Below are positions 26,680 through 35,051 of a DNA stretch of 39,406 nucleotides, piece by piece. Source of the DNA: an uncultured delta proteobacterium. GTDB taxonomy: Bacteria; Desulfobacterota; Desulfobulbia; Desulfobulbales; Desulfocapsaceae. The stretch lies in NCBI GenBank assembly GCA_903875445.1, contig CAIQWD010000099.1, positions 1-39,406 on the forward strand, written 5' to 3'. The first letter of the stretch is position 1; each line of letters begins with the position of its first letter. The notes under the pieces were generated by a model. The model was not told the origin of the DNA and did not search any database. It saw only the letters and a list, made by a program, of their open reading frames with translations. The position numbers and the translations under genes were made by a program.

Positions 26680-29142
26680 ATGTTGACAGCATACAGACTT
26701 GAAGCCGGCAAGCGGCAGGCCGCCAATCTTCCCCCACTCCCCTTAACCCCGGAACAAACCGGGGAAACTCAGAGACTCCTCGAACGGGGAGGTGAAGAGG
26801 ACGCGTTTCTCCTTAACCTCATCGCCACAAGGGTCGAACCCGGGGTCAGCAAGGCTGCACAGGTCAAGGCCAAATGGTTGCACGATGTCGCTCTGGGCCG
26901 GATTCGGGTGGCGATACTTACACCTGAGCAGGCCATTGCCATGCTCGGGGCGATGGGCGGAGGGTATAATGTCTCGGCCTTGATCGAACTGTTGGCGGTA
27001 GAGCATTTAGCCGCCTGCAGCGCTCTGGCCTTGAAAGGGCTCATTAAAATTTACAGCGGTTTCGAGCGGGTGGCGGACCTGGCAAAGACCAATCGCCATG
27101 CCCTAGAAGTTATCGATTCCTGGGCGGCGGCTGAATGGTATACCTCCTCGTCATCCCTGCCCGACACCATGGTCTTGAAAATCTATAAGGTCGACGGCGA
27201 GATCAATACCGATGATTTTTCCCCCGGCAGCCAGGCCCAGTCACGGGCCGACATTCCGCTGCACGCCACCTTCTTTGGCAGTAAACGCTTTCCCGACGGC
27301 ATAGCCACCATCGCCGCCCTGCGGGCCGATAACCACCAGGTGGCCTTCGCCGGCGATGTGGTGGGCACCGGATCGTCGCGCAAATCGGCGGTTAACTCTC
27401 TTCTCTGGCACACCGGCACCGATCTGCCGCAGGTGCCGAACAAGCGAACGGGTGGGGTGGTGTTCGGCGGTAGCATCGCCCCGATCTTTTATGCCACGGC
27501 CCGCGATGCTGGAATTCTGGCGGTTGAAGGTGCGGTGGAAAAACTTGCCACCGGCAATACAGTCATTTTCCGACCCGGCAACTGGACCCTGACCAACCAG
27601 GCGGGCCTTGCCATCGCCTTGAAGCCGGCACCGCTCACTTTGCTTGAGGAATACCGGGCCGGAGGGCGGCTCAACCTGATCATCGGTCAGCAGTTGACCC
27701 GGCGGGCTTGCGCCTTTTTGCAGCAGCCCTTCCCGGCGATCTTTCAGGAAATCAACAATCCGGCCCCGAAACCCGGCCAGGGCTATAGCCTTGCCCAGAA
27801 GATCGTCGGCCGGGCCTGCGGGGTGGAAGGGGTGTTGCCGGGGACGGTGTGCGAACCGAAGATGACCACCGTCGGTTCCCAGGACACGACCGGCCCGATG
27901 ACCATGCAGGAGATTGCCGAACTGGCCTGCCTGCGCTTCAAGGCCGATCTGTTCATGCAGTCGTTCTGCCATACCGCCGCCTACCCGAAGGCCTCCGATT
28001 TTTCCCGCTGGCAGACCATGCGCGATACCACCGTCGAATGCGGCGGGGTGGCTTTGCAGCCGGGCGATGGGGTGATCCATCCCTGGCTCAACCGGATGCT
28101 CCTGCCGGATACGGTCGGCACCGGCGGCGACTCGCATACCCGGTTTCCCCTTGGAATATCCTTTCCGGCCGGCTCCGGCCTGGTGGCCTTTGCCGCCGCC
28201 CTGGGTTTTATGCCGATGGAGATGCCGCCGTCGGTGCTGGTGCGCTTTCACGGTAGGCGGCGACCGGGAATTACCGTTCGCGATATGGTCAATGCCATTC
28301 CCTATGCGGCCAGGAAAGAGGGTCTGTTAACCGTTGCCAAGCAGGGCAAAAAGAATATCTTTGCCGGAGCCATCCTGGAGATTGAGGGCGTTGACGAACT
28401 GAGTGTCGAAGAGGCCTTCGAGTTGACCGACGCCTCGGCCGAGCGCAGTGCCGCCGCCTGTGCGATCAGCCTGCCGCCTGCAACGGTGGTGAAAAATGTT
28501 CAGGACAATGTTGCCCTGCTGCAATCGCTGGTGGCGGCAGGCTACAGTGACAGTCAATGCCTTGTCCGCCGCATTGCCGAGATGGAGGCCTGGCTTGCTG
28601 CACCACACCTTTTGAAAAGAGATGAACATGCCGAGTTTGCGGCAATTATTGCGATTGATCTGGCAGCAATCACCGAACCTCTGCTCGCCTGCCCTAATGA
28701 TCCGGATGACGTCCGGCCGCTCAGTGAGGTGGCCGGAGCGAAGATCGATGAGGCCTTTATCGGCTCCTGCATGACCCATCTCAGCCACCTCAGGGCCGCT
28801 GCCCGTATTTTTTCCGGCGAAGCCTATGCTGAGGCACGGTTGTGGGTGGCGCCGTCCACCCGCATGGATTGTGATGCCATTCGCCGGGAAGGTGGCCTTG
28901 CAAGCTTTGCCCAGGTCGGCGGGCGGGTCGAGATACCCGGCTGCAGCCTGTGCATGGGCAACCAGGCGCGGGTGCGACCGGGGACGACGGTGATCTCCAC
29001 CTCCACCCGTAATTTCGACAACCGTCTCGGTGACGGAACAAAGGTCTATCTGGCCTCGACGGAACTTACCGCCATCAGCGCCTTAAAGGGAGCTTTGCCC
29101 ACCCCTGGCGAATATTTTGATTTTCTCGCGAAAAAGGGGTAG
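26680..29142 (+). CDS. acnB: Aconitate hydratase B
   Basis: This enzyme interconverts citrate and isocitrate via cis-aconitate. The order of parts is that of AcnB: a HEAT-like N-terminal domain (about residues 1-160, with GGGYNVSALIELL), then the swivel domain (EINTDDFSPGSQAQSRADIP, GTGSSRKSAVNSLLWH), then the Fe-S catalytic domains (WLNRMLLPDTVGTGGDSHTR, GISFPAGSGLVAFAAALGF). The [4Fe-4S] cysteines are C697 in IGSCMTH and C755 and C758 in PGCSLCMG, with STSTRNFDNRLG near the end. At 820 residues it is somewhat shorter than E. coli AcnB (about 865). It is the most GC-rich gene here. Its place after kor suggests supply of 2-oxoglutarate from citrate, or reductive or oxidative TCA use. Confidence 0.94.
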   Translation: MLTAYRLEAGKRQAANLPPLPLTPEQTGETQRLLERGGEEDAFLLNLIATRVEPGVSKAAQVKAKWLHDVALGRIRVAILTPEQAIAMLGAMGGGYNVSALIELLAVEHLAACSALALKGLIKIYSGFERVADLAKTNRHALEVIDSWAAAEWYTSSSSLPDTMVLKIYKVDGEINTDDFSPGSQAQSRADIPLHATFFGSKRFPDGIATIAALRADNHQVAFAGDVVGTGSSRKSAVNSLLWHTGTDLPQVPNKRTGGVVFGGSIAPIFYATARDAGILAVEGAVEKLATGNTVIFRPGNWTLTNQAGLAIALKPAPLTLLEEYRAGGRLNLIIGQQLTRRACAFLQQPFPAIFQEINNPAPKPGQGYSLAQKIVGRACGVEGVLPGTVCEPKMTTVGSQDTTGPMTMQEIAELACLRFKADLFMQSFCHTAAYPKASDFSRWQTMRDTTVECGGVALQPGDGVIHPWLNRMLLPDTVGTGGDSHTRFPLGISFPAGSGLVAFAAALGFMPMEMPPSVLVRFHGRRRPGITVRDMVNAIPYAARKEGLLTVAKQGKKNIFAGAILEIEGVDELSVEEAFELTDASAERSAAACAISLPPATVVKNVQDNVALLQSLVAAGYSDSQCLVRRIAEMEAWLAAPHLLKRDEHAEFAAIIAIDLAAITEPLLACPNDPDDVRPLSEVAGAKIDEAFIGSCMTHLSHLRAAARIFSGEAYAEARLWVAPSTRMDCDAIRREGGLASFAQVGGRVEIPGCSLCMGNQARVRPGTTVISTSTRNFDNRLGDGTKVYLASTELTAISALKGALPTPGEYFDFLAKKG

Positions 29143-29222
29143 GAGGAAGGGGAACGTTCGCCGAATTATTTGCACCCAAGCCCGGAGTAAAAAGTTACTT
29201 GTTTTCCTGTCGGAGGCCTGCC

Positions 29223-29486
29223 ATGAAAGAGGAATACAATTTCACCTTGACTCTGCCGCTGGCGGACGTTGAAGAGTCCCTTCTCCTTCTCGCCGAAGCC
29301 CAGGCAAACAACCCGCAGATGCGCCTCAGTCGAAAACCGGACCGGCAGGAGAAAGCCCGCTTCTATCTCTGTTTTCCCTACGCCGGAACGCGCACCGACC
29401 TTCGTTTCAAGGAATGGTTCGATGCCCGCAATAAAAAAAGCTGGGAACTCTTTGGCCCCAATTACGGGGTGTGGGGATTCACCTGA
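29223..29486 (+). CDS. Small conserved-looking unknown protein
   Basis: An 87-residue soluble protein with no family I recognise. The ATG at 29223 is supported by GGAGG at 29212-29216. The frame is also open from a less likely ATG at 29199. The sequence is compact with mixed alpha/beta character: an opening strand YNFTLTL, a helix around DVEESLLLLAEAQANNPQ, a strand FYLCFPY, and an aromatic end NYGVWGFT. There are no transmembrane segments and no cysteine motifs. It follows acnB by 80 bp and its 3' end overlaps the converging methyltransferase gene by 8 bp. Confidence 0.65.
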   Translation: MKEEYNFTLTLPLADVEESLLLLAEAQANNPQMRLSRKPDRQEKARFYLCFPYAGTRTDLRFKEWFDARNKKSWELFGPNYGVWGFT

Positions 29487-30786
29487 GGCCCGCGCCCGAT
29501 TTTATAAAGAGGTAGAGGTCGCCTGCCAACCACTGGCCATTTTCTTTGCGAATCCTATGGGCTTGATGGCCGAGGACGGCAAACCCGGCCGCCGCCGCGC
29601 AAGCCACCAGGTAGGGAGGATTGTGGGCATAGCGTCCGGATGGCAGCAAGACAAAACCCTCGACATCCTGCGTCTGTTCGATCGAGCAAGCGACAATCGA
29701 CTTTTCTTTGGCCCTGGCTGCAATGGCTGAAAAGAGTGGCTGCGGATCGCCGAGATAGACCAGGACATCGGCGACAATGAAGAGATCGTAGTATTCTTCC
29801 TGCTTGAGAAAGTCCAGGATCTCCGCATGTTCGAGGCGGTCGTAGAGGTGCTTTTCCCGAGCCTTGGCGAGCATTTGCGCCGACACATCGATCCCCGCCA
29901 AGCGCTTGGTCATCTCCTTAAATGCCGCCCCGGAAAGCCCGGTGCCGCAACCGAGATCAAGGGCGGCAGCAAACGGCAATGCTGTTGGCGGCAGGGTATC
30001 CCTGACCATCGCAGCCAGCGCCGCGGGCGCCGTGTAGCCCAGGGACTTTTCGAGATGGACGTCGAAGCGGTGGGCGTACTTGTCGAAAATCTCCTCTACA
30101 TATTGTCGCGGTGCTGAGGGGGGAGTGGCGCCGGAGATGGCGGCAAACATATGCCGCGCCGGTTGATGGTCGGGTTCGATTGCCAGCAGGCGATTGAGGA
30201 TGGTCTTAGCCCCGGTAAAATTATTTTGGCCGTTGTAGACCCCGGCCAGGTTATACAGGGTGTTGACGTTGTCGGGATCAAGGGAGACACTTTTTTCCAA
30301 GAGTTTTCCGGCCAACTGAAGATCGCCCCGCTCGCTGTGCATGACCCCGAGGTTGTTCAGGGCTTGGGGATAATTCGGTTCAATCCGCACCGCTTGTTCG
30401 ATCAATTCCAGGCCTCTTGCCGTAACTCCCAGCTGGTGCAGTAATTTCCCGAGATTATTTAAGACCTTTGGATGGCTCGGAGCGAGTTCCAGGGCCTTTT
30501 CATAGGCAAGTCGGGCTCCGGCAGTATCGTTGCGGGCTTCAAGGACTGCCCCGAGGTTGAGGTGCTGGTCCGGGTCGTCAGGCGCAAAGGCGATCGTTTT
30601 TCGGCAGTAGGTTTCCGCCTCGGCAAGTTTTCCCAGGTCACGGCAGACAATGCCCAGATTGGCGAGAACGTTGATGTTTTCCGGCAGAGCATGATGAATC
30701 TTTCGATACCGCTTTTCCGCTTCGACAAGCTCCCGGCGCTGATGGAGAGAAACAGCCTCGGTAAAAAGATTGTGTAAATCCTGCAT
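29479..30786 (-). CDS. TPR-repeat protein fused to a SAM-dependent methyltransferase
   Basis: A two-part protein of 435 residues. The N-terminal half (about 1-225) is made of at least six tetratricopeptide repeats (patterns such as ANLGIVCRDLGKLAEAETYCRK and LNNLGVMHSERGDLQLAGKL). The C-terminal half is a class I methyltransferase: ALDLGCGTGLSGAAF near residue 275 is motif I, IDVSAQMLAKARE motif II, and YYDLFIVADVLVYLGD motif IV. EEIFDKYAHRFDVHLEKSLGY before it is typical of such fusions. The ATG at 30786 has AGAGGGG upstream; the frame is open to 30837. The TPR part probably picks the protein substrate, which is unknown. Confidence 0.88.
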   Translation of the reverse strand: MQDLHNLFTEAVSLHQRRELVEAEKRYRKIHHALPENINVLANLGIVCRDLGKLAEAETYCRKTIAFAPDDPDQHLNLGAVLEARNDTAGARLAYEKALELAPSHPKVLNNLGKLLHQLGVTARGLELIEQAVRIEPNYPQALNNLGVMHSERGDLQLAGKLLEKSVSLDPDNVNTLYNLAGVYNGQNNFTGAKTILNRLLAIEPDHQPARHMFAAISGATPPSAPRQYVEEIFDKYAHRFDVHLEKSLGYTAPAALAAMVRDTLPPTALPFAAALDLGCGTGLSGAAFKEMTKRLAGIDVSAQMLAKAREKHLYDRLEHAEILDFLKQEEYYDLFIVADVLVYLGDPQPLFSAIAARAKEKSIVACSIEQTQDVEGFVLLPSGRYAHNPPYLVACAAAAGFAVLGHQAHRIRKENGQWLAGDLYLFIKSGAGLR

Positions 30787-30882
30787 AACAGTACCCCTCT
30801 TAAACTCAACATGGATCGATGCAGGAAAGAGTACCATGGAAGCACGACCTTGCCAAGATACACGAGGTGCTGCCTGGAGGGA

Positions 30883-33165
30883 CTATTTGTTTTTGTGGAA
30901 ATCCGCAGGCTTGTGCTGGCGATGCAGGACGGTTTCGATTTCCTCACGTAACCGGTCGGTGCGAATAGGTTTGGAAACATAGCCGTCCATACCGGCGGCC
31001 AGGCATTTTTCCCGATCACCCTTCACCGCATAGGCGGTCATGGCGATGATCGGAATATGCCGGTTGGTTCCTTGTTCTTTCTCGCGGATTGCTATAGCCG
31101 CCTCATAGCCGTTCAGTTCCGGCATCTGGATGTCCATGAGGATCAGGTCGAAACTTTCACTTTCAAGGAGGTTGAGGGCCTGAACGCCATTTTCTGCGAC
31201 CGCTACCACCCAGCCCTCTCTTTTCAGCACGCTGACTGCAAGAGTTCGGTTAATGTATTCGTCTTCGACAAGAAGAATAGAGAGAGACTGTTTCCTTCTT
31301 GGTTTTGGGTGCGATGCGGATGCGGATGTTTTACCAAAAACGAGGTTATCCTCTTGGACTGGCGAAGCAACAGGGAAACGGCTGGAAAAATAAAAAGTGG
31401 TGCCGACGCCCGGGTTGCTTGTGACACAGATTTTACCACCCATTATTTCCACCAGTTCGGCGGCAATAACCAGGCCGAGGCCGGTGCCTCGGTGGTTAGA
31501 ATCACGAGTTGTGCCCAGCTGCCTGAACGATTTGAAAACATTGGGGATTTCTTCTTCAGGAATGCCAATGCCGGTATCTTTCACCTGAAAACAAAGATCA
31601 AGATGGTCGCTTTTCTCCGGCCCTTCGCCGGAAGGGCGGACGGCCAGGGTGACACTCCCCTGGTTGGTGAATTTGACCGCATTACCAACCAAATTGATAA
31701 GAATCTGGTGCAGTTTATCGGCATCGCCCATCAGCTGATCGGGAATGCTTTCATCACAGTCAACGGTCATGGTAATGTTCTTCTTGGCGGCAGTGATGGC
31801 GAGGATCTCCAGGGTGTCGGCGATGGTGCCGCGTAGACTGAAGGGGGTGATATTCAGTTCCAGTTTGCCCGCTTCAATCTTTGAGAAATCGAGAATGTCG
31901 TTGATCAGCTTCAACAGTCGATCCGCCGAGGAATGGATCAACTCCATATAGGTTCGCTTATGACCGGCGATGTCCGATTTAAGAAGAAGGTCGGTCAGGC
32001 CGATAATGCCGTTCATCGGCGTCCGTATTTCGTGGCTCATGTTGGCAAGAAAGGTACTCTTGTTTTTTTCCGCCTTTTCCGCCCGGTCTTTAGCCATTTC
32101 CAGGGCTTCGACCGCCCTTTTCTGTTTTAACGCGTCCCCTAGATGACGGGCGACAAAGGCCATGAGTTCCTTGTCTTTTTCGGTGTAAACTCTCTCGTCA
32201 TAGCTCTGCACGGCGACTGCACCGGCCAGGTCGTCGAGATAAAAGGGTGCTCCTAACCAGGAGTGGGGACGTGTACCGCAAGGTCGAATCTTATGTTCCA
32301 GGCAGATTTGTTGAAAATTATCCGGGGTGAGTAAAAGCGGTTGCCGGGTTTTCAGGAGATAGCTGGTGATCGGCTGATGTTCCTGATCAAGTTTTATTTC
32401 CGTACCTTGAACTTGGCGATCATAACTATCGACATAGTAAGGGAATGTTATATATTGATCGTCCTTGCGTTTTTCGACGAGGGCAATATAGAAATTATCG
32501 GCACTGATCAGGCGCCCCACTATTTGGTGGAGATTGGCGTAAAGGTCGGAAAGATTTTTGGCATGGTGGGCTTGTTCGCTTATCTCGTAGAGGGCGGTGC
32601 GTAGCCGCTCGGAATACTCCAGGGCGCGCATGGATTCTTTCAGCTGCAGGATGATTCCCATGCTTTTCAGCCGCGAGCTGATGATTGCCGCCAGGGTTTT
32701 GATCGCCTCGAGATAGAGAGTGGAGAACGAACAGAGTTCATTGCAGCCGACATAGAGCAGCCCGTAAAGATCTGCGCCATCAAGGATCGGGGCGAGCAGA
32801 TGGCTGGAATTTTCGGTGCTCTTGAGGAATTCCGGGGCTTGTGCCGGGGTAGAGAATGCAACAGGACTGCCGGATTCCCGCATTGTGCGAAGAAGCGGAT
32901 GATCGGCTGGGATGCGCAGGGGTGCACGGTTTCCGCCTTTTGGGGAGTTGCCAAGTTTTTCAAGCGGCAGATAGTCTTCCGAAGAGTGATGCGGATAATA
33001 CACTTCGATGGAAAACGGACCGAGTTGTGGAAAGAGCGTGTCGTGGAGAAAGAGTGTCAGCTGCTCCAAGGTGTCGGCTGAGCGCTGGCCAATGGTGAGT
33101 TCTTTGATCAGATCAAGAATGAAATGGGGTGGAACGGAATAGCAATTCTTTTCAAAAGTAGGCAT
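30883..33165 (-). CDS. Soluble hybrid sensor histidine kinase with receiver domain
   Basis: A 760-residue kinase. The first half holds two GAF-like sensory regions (about residues 20-180 and 195-355) and no transmembrane helix, so it senses a cytoplasmic signal. A short coiled coil leads into the dimerisation domain with the phospho-accepting H378 in FLANMSHEIRTPMNGIIGL. The ATPase shows N, G1 and G2 boxes (ILINLVGNAVKFTNQG, KDTGIGIPEEEI, GTGLGLVIAAELVEIMGG). The C-terminal receiver domain has D678 in LILMDIQMPELNG and KPIR. No Hpt domain or partner regulator is encoded beside it, so output goes through an unlinked protein. It lies 96 bp upstream of the TPR-methyltransferase gene on the same strand. 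Confidence 0.93.
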   Translation of the reverse strand: MPTFEKNCYSVPPHFILDLIKELTIGQRSADTLEQLTLFLHDTLFPQLGPFSIEVYYPHHSSEDYLPLEKLGNSPKGGNRAPLRIPADHPLLRTMRESGSPVAFSTPAQAPEFLKSTENSSHLLAPILDGADLYGLLYVGCNELCSFSTLYLEAIKTLAAIISSRLKSMGIILQLKESMRALEYSERLRTALYEISEQAHHAKNLSDLYANLHQIVGRLISADNFYIALVEKRKDDQYITFPYYVDSYDRQVQGTEIKLDQEHQPITSYLLKTRQPLLLTPDNFQQICLEHKIRPCGTRPHSWLGAPFYLDDLAGAVAVQSYDERVYTEKDKELMAFVARHLGDALKQKRAVEALEMAKDRAEKAEKNKSTFLANMSHEIRTPMNGIIGLTDLLLKSDIAGHKRTYMELIHSSADRLLKLINDILDFSKIEAGKLELNITPFSLRGTIADTLEILAITAAKKNITMTVDCDESIPDQLMGDADKLHQILINLVGNAVKFTNQGSVTLAVRPSGEGPEKSDHLDLCFQVKDTGIGIPEEEIPNVFKSFRQLGTTRDSNHRGTGLGLVIAAELVEIMGGKICVTSNPGVGTTFYFSSRFPVASPVQEDNLVFGKTSASASHPKPRRKQSLSILLVEDEYINRTLAVSVLKREGWVVAVAENGVQALNLLESESFDLILMDIQMPELNGYEAAIAIREKEQGTNRHIPIIAMTAYAVKGDREKCLAAGMDGYVSKPIRTDRLREEIETVLHRQHKPADFHKNK

Positions 33166-33354
33166 AACTCTTTAATAATTTCCAATTGGCATGGCCCCAA
33201 GGAACTCGCCCGGATGGCTGTATCCTTTCATTGCTTTCATCATATCAGAATTATAGGTCGAGATGAAGGAACCTGCATCATTTTCTCAAAAAAGAGTTTT
33301 CACCTGTTGGAGATCGAGTCTATTGCCACGAAATCATAGAGTAATTTTCAAGAG

Positions 33355-34278
33355 ATGAACAACATGTCATATTTAGGAGAACTCGTTGCTCTCGGCACCG
33401 TGCTGTGCTGGACTTTCAGCGTGCAATTTTTTGCGGCGGCATCAAGGGAAATAGGGGCGATTCCCGTCAATATTATCCGGCTCGCCGTTGCCCTGGCCCT
33501 TTTCGCCGGCTTGTTGTGGTGGCGAGACGGCTCGCCCGTACCGCTCCATTTCCCTCCCCATGCCTGGTTCTATCTCAGCCTTTCCGGGGTTGTCGGTTTT
33601 TTCATCGGTGATATTTTTCTTTTCAAGGCCCTGGTCGAGCTGGGGCCAAGAGTCGCCATGCTCATTCAGAGCCTGGCCGCCCCCACGGCCGCCGTCCTCG
33701 GCTGGATGTTTCTTCAGGAGAGTTATGCCCTGCACCAGTGGTTCGGCATGGCTATTGCCCTTCTCGGGGTGGCCACGGTAATTCTTGAACGTGGGAAGGT
33801 CGGGGTGCCGCTATCGAAGACAAAGGTTCAGAAGATTTCCATGAAAGGTGTGGTCTATGGTTGCTTTGGGATGTGCGGGCAGGCGGTTGGCACGCTTCTC
33901 AGCAAGACCGGGATGCAAACTGGTGGCGGCTATCTCGATGCTTTTTCGGCAACGGAGATCAGGGCAATCGCCGCTTTTCTCTGCTTTGTCGGGTTTTTCA
34001 CCGTAACCCACAAATGGCAGAATGTGCACAGTGCCCTGGCTAACACTAAAGCAGTGGTCTATACCTCCCTCGGTGCGGTCTGCGGCCCTTTCCTAGGGGT
34101 CTCCCTGTCACTTTTGGCCTTGCATTATCTCACCAGCGGGGTGGCCTCGACCTTTTTTGCCCTGGTCCCCATCTGCATCATTCCCTTCTCCATCTACCTG
34201 CATAAGGAACATGTCTCATTTCGGGCTGTTATTGGCGCAATTACGGCGGTCGGCGGGGTGTGTCTTTTGTCGATGTAG
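33355..34278 (+). CDS. DMT-superfamily (EamA) membrane transporter
   Basis: A 307-residue inner-membrane protein with about ten hydrophobic segments arranged as two EamA repeats. Examples are LVALGTVLCWTFSVQFF and FYLSLSGVVGFFIGDIFLF in the first half, and VVYTSLGAVCGPFLGVSLSLL and IGAITAVGGVCLLSM in the second. The end of repeat one reads GMAIALLGVATVILERGK. Members of this superfamily export or exchange small metabolites such as amino acids or nucleotide derivatives, but the sequence does not tell the substrate. A second in-frame ATG lies at 33364. It diverges from the histidine kinase gene with a 189-bp gap. Confidence 0.9.
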   Translation: MNNMSYLGELVALGTVLCWTFSVQFFAAASREIGAIPVNIIRLAVALALFAGLLWWRDGSPVPLHFPPHAWFYLSLSGVVGFFIGDIFLFKALVELGPRVAMLIQSLAAPTAAVLGWMFLQESYALHQWFGMAIALLGVATVILERGKVGVPLSKTKVQKISMKGVVYGCFGMCGQAVGTLLSKTGMQTGGGYLDAFSATEIRAIAAFLCFVGFFTVTHKWQNVHSALANTKAVVYTSLGAVCGPFLGVSLSLLALHYLTSGVASTFFALVPICIIPFSIYLHKEHVSFRAVIGAITAVGGVCLLSM

Positions 34279-34438
34279 ATATTTCTTTGTGCCGCAGCCG
34301 ACAATCATCGAAACAGGCATTGTCTCCTCTTGGCGGATGAGATACCATACCAAGTTGAAAGCAACGTCGAATGGGTATCCGGTCGTGCAGGCATTGCCGG
34401 CTGGGTATCGCAACCATTAACCGCAACCAGAGAGAACA

Positions 34439-35002
34439 ATGAAGAGATTACTGCTCCTGACATGTCTGTTACTGCTCGTCGGCTGCGCCAAGCAGCCGGT
34501 AATCGCCAATCTTAACCCACGTCTCGGAGAACAACCGACCGGCCTCTATCGAGGCGGTATGTCGGCGGCTATAAGTGGCCAGGATGCCAGAAAAACGAGC
34601 GAAGTCGTCGTCTTCATGAACGATCAGCCGGCTTCCCGTCTGGTCAATATCAGCGCGCCGAGAGACCTCATCGGAGCCAGGCTTACGACAGGTTTGCAGG
34701 ACCAGGGACTGGCGATCGAACCTTCCTCGCCGGTTCATGTGAAGTTTATTATCAACGAACTCTTGGTCCAGGTGACCCATCAGAAAATGCTCTATAATGC
34801 CGAGGCCAAAACCCATATAGTTTTGACTGTGGACAACCGGGGCGCCGTGTTCACCAGGGTTTTCAAGCGCGAGGCCTACAACGATTCGGCAACCCGTCCG
34901 GACCTGCCGGATCTTGAAGGGATGCTCAATACCCAGTTGGCCGATATCCTCCAGCAGATTGTTCAGGATGAAGAAATTCGCCAGCTGATCAGCCGAAAGT
35001 GA
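34439..35002 (+). CDS. YajG-like lipoprotein
   Basis: A 187-residue lipoprotein precursor. The signal peptide MKRLLLLTCLLLLVGCAKQP ends in the lipobox LVGC, with C16 as lipidation site. The next residues (AKQ) do not carry the inner-membrane retention Asp, so an outer-membrane location is likely. The mature part resembles the YajG family (DLIGARLTTGLQDQGLAI, VKFIINELLVQV, KTHIVLTVDNRG), whose function is not well established. It stands 160 bp after the transporter gene and converges on the helicase gene 49 bp away. Confidence 0.8.
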   Translation: MKRLLLLTCLLLLVGCAKQPVIANLNPRLGEQPTGLYRGGMSAAISGQDARKTSEVVVFMNDQPASRLVNISAPRDLIGARLTTGLQDQGLAIEPSSPVHVKFIINELLVQVTHQKMLYNAEAKTHIVLTVDNRGAVFTRVFKREAYNDSATRPDLPDLEGMLNTQLADILQQIVQDEEIRQLISRK

Positions 35003-35051
35003 AAGTTAGGTGACGGTTGCCGAGCAAGGACCGGAGACCTTGCCGGTATGA

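Noticed and set aside
27241-28251. Minus-strand open frame of 336 codons opposite acnB
   Set aside because: The plus strand encodes an intact aconitase through this region. The antisense translation has no recognisable domain.
31057-31836. Plus-strand open frame of 259 codons opposite the histidine kinase
   Set aside because: It covers the conserved kinase core on the other strand and has no plausible start signal.
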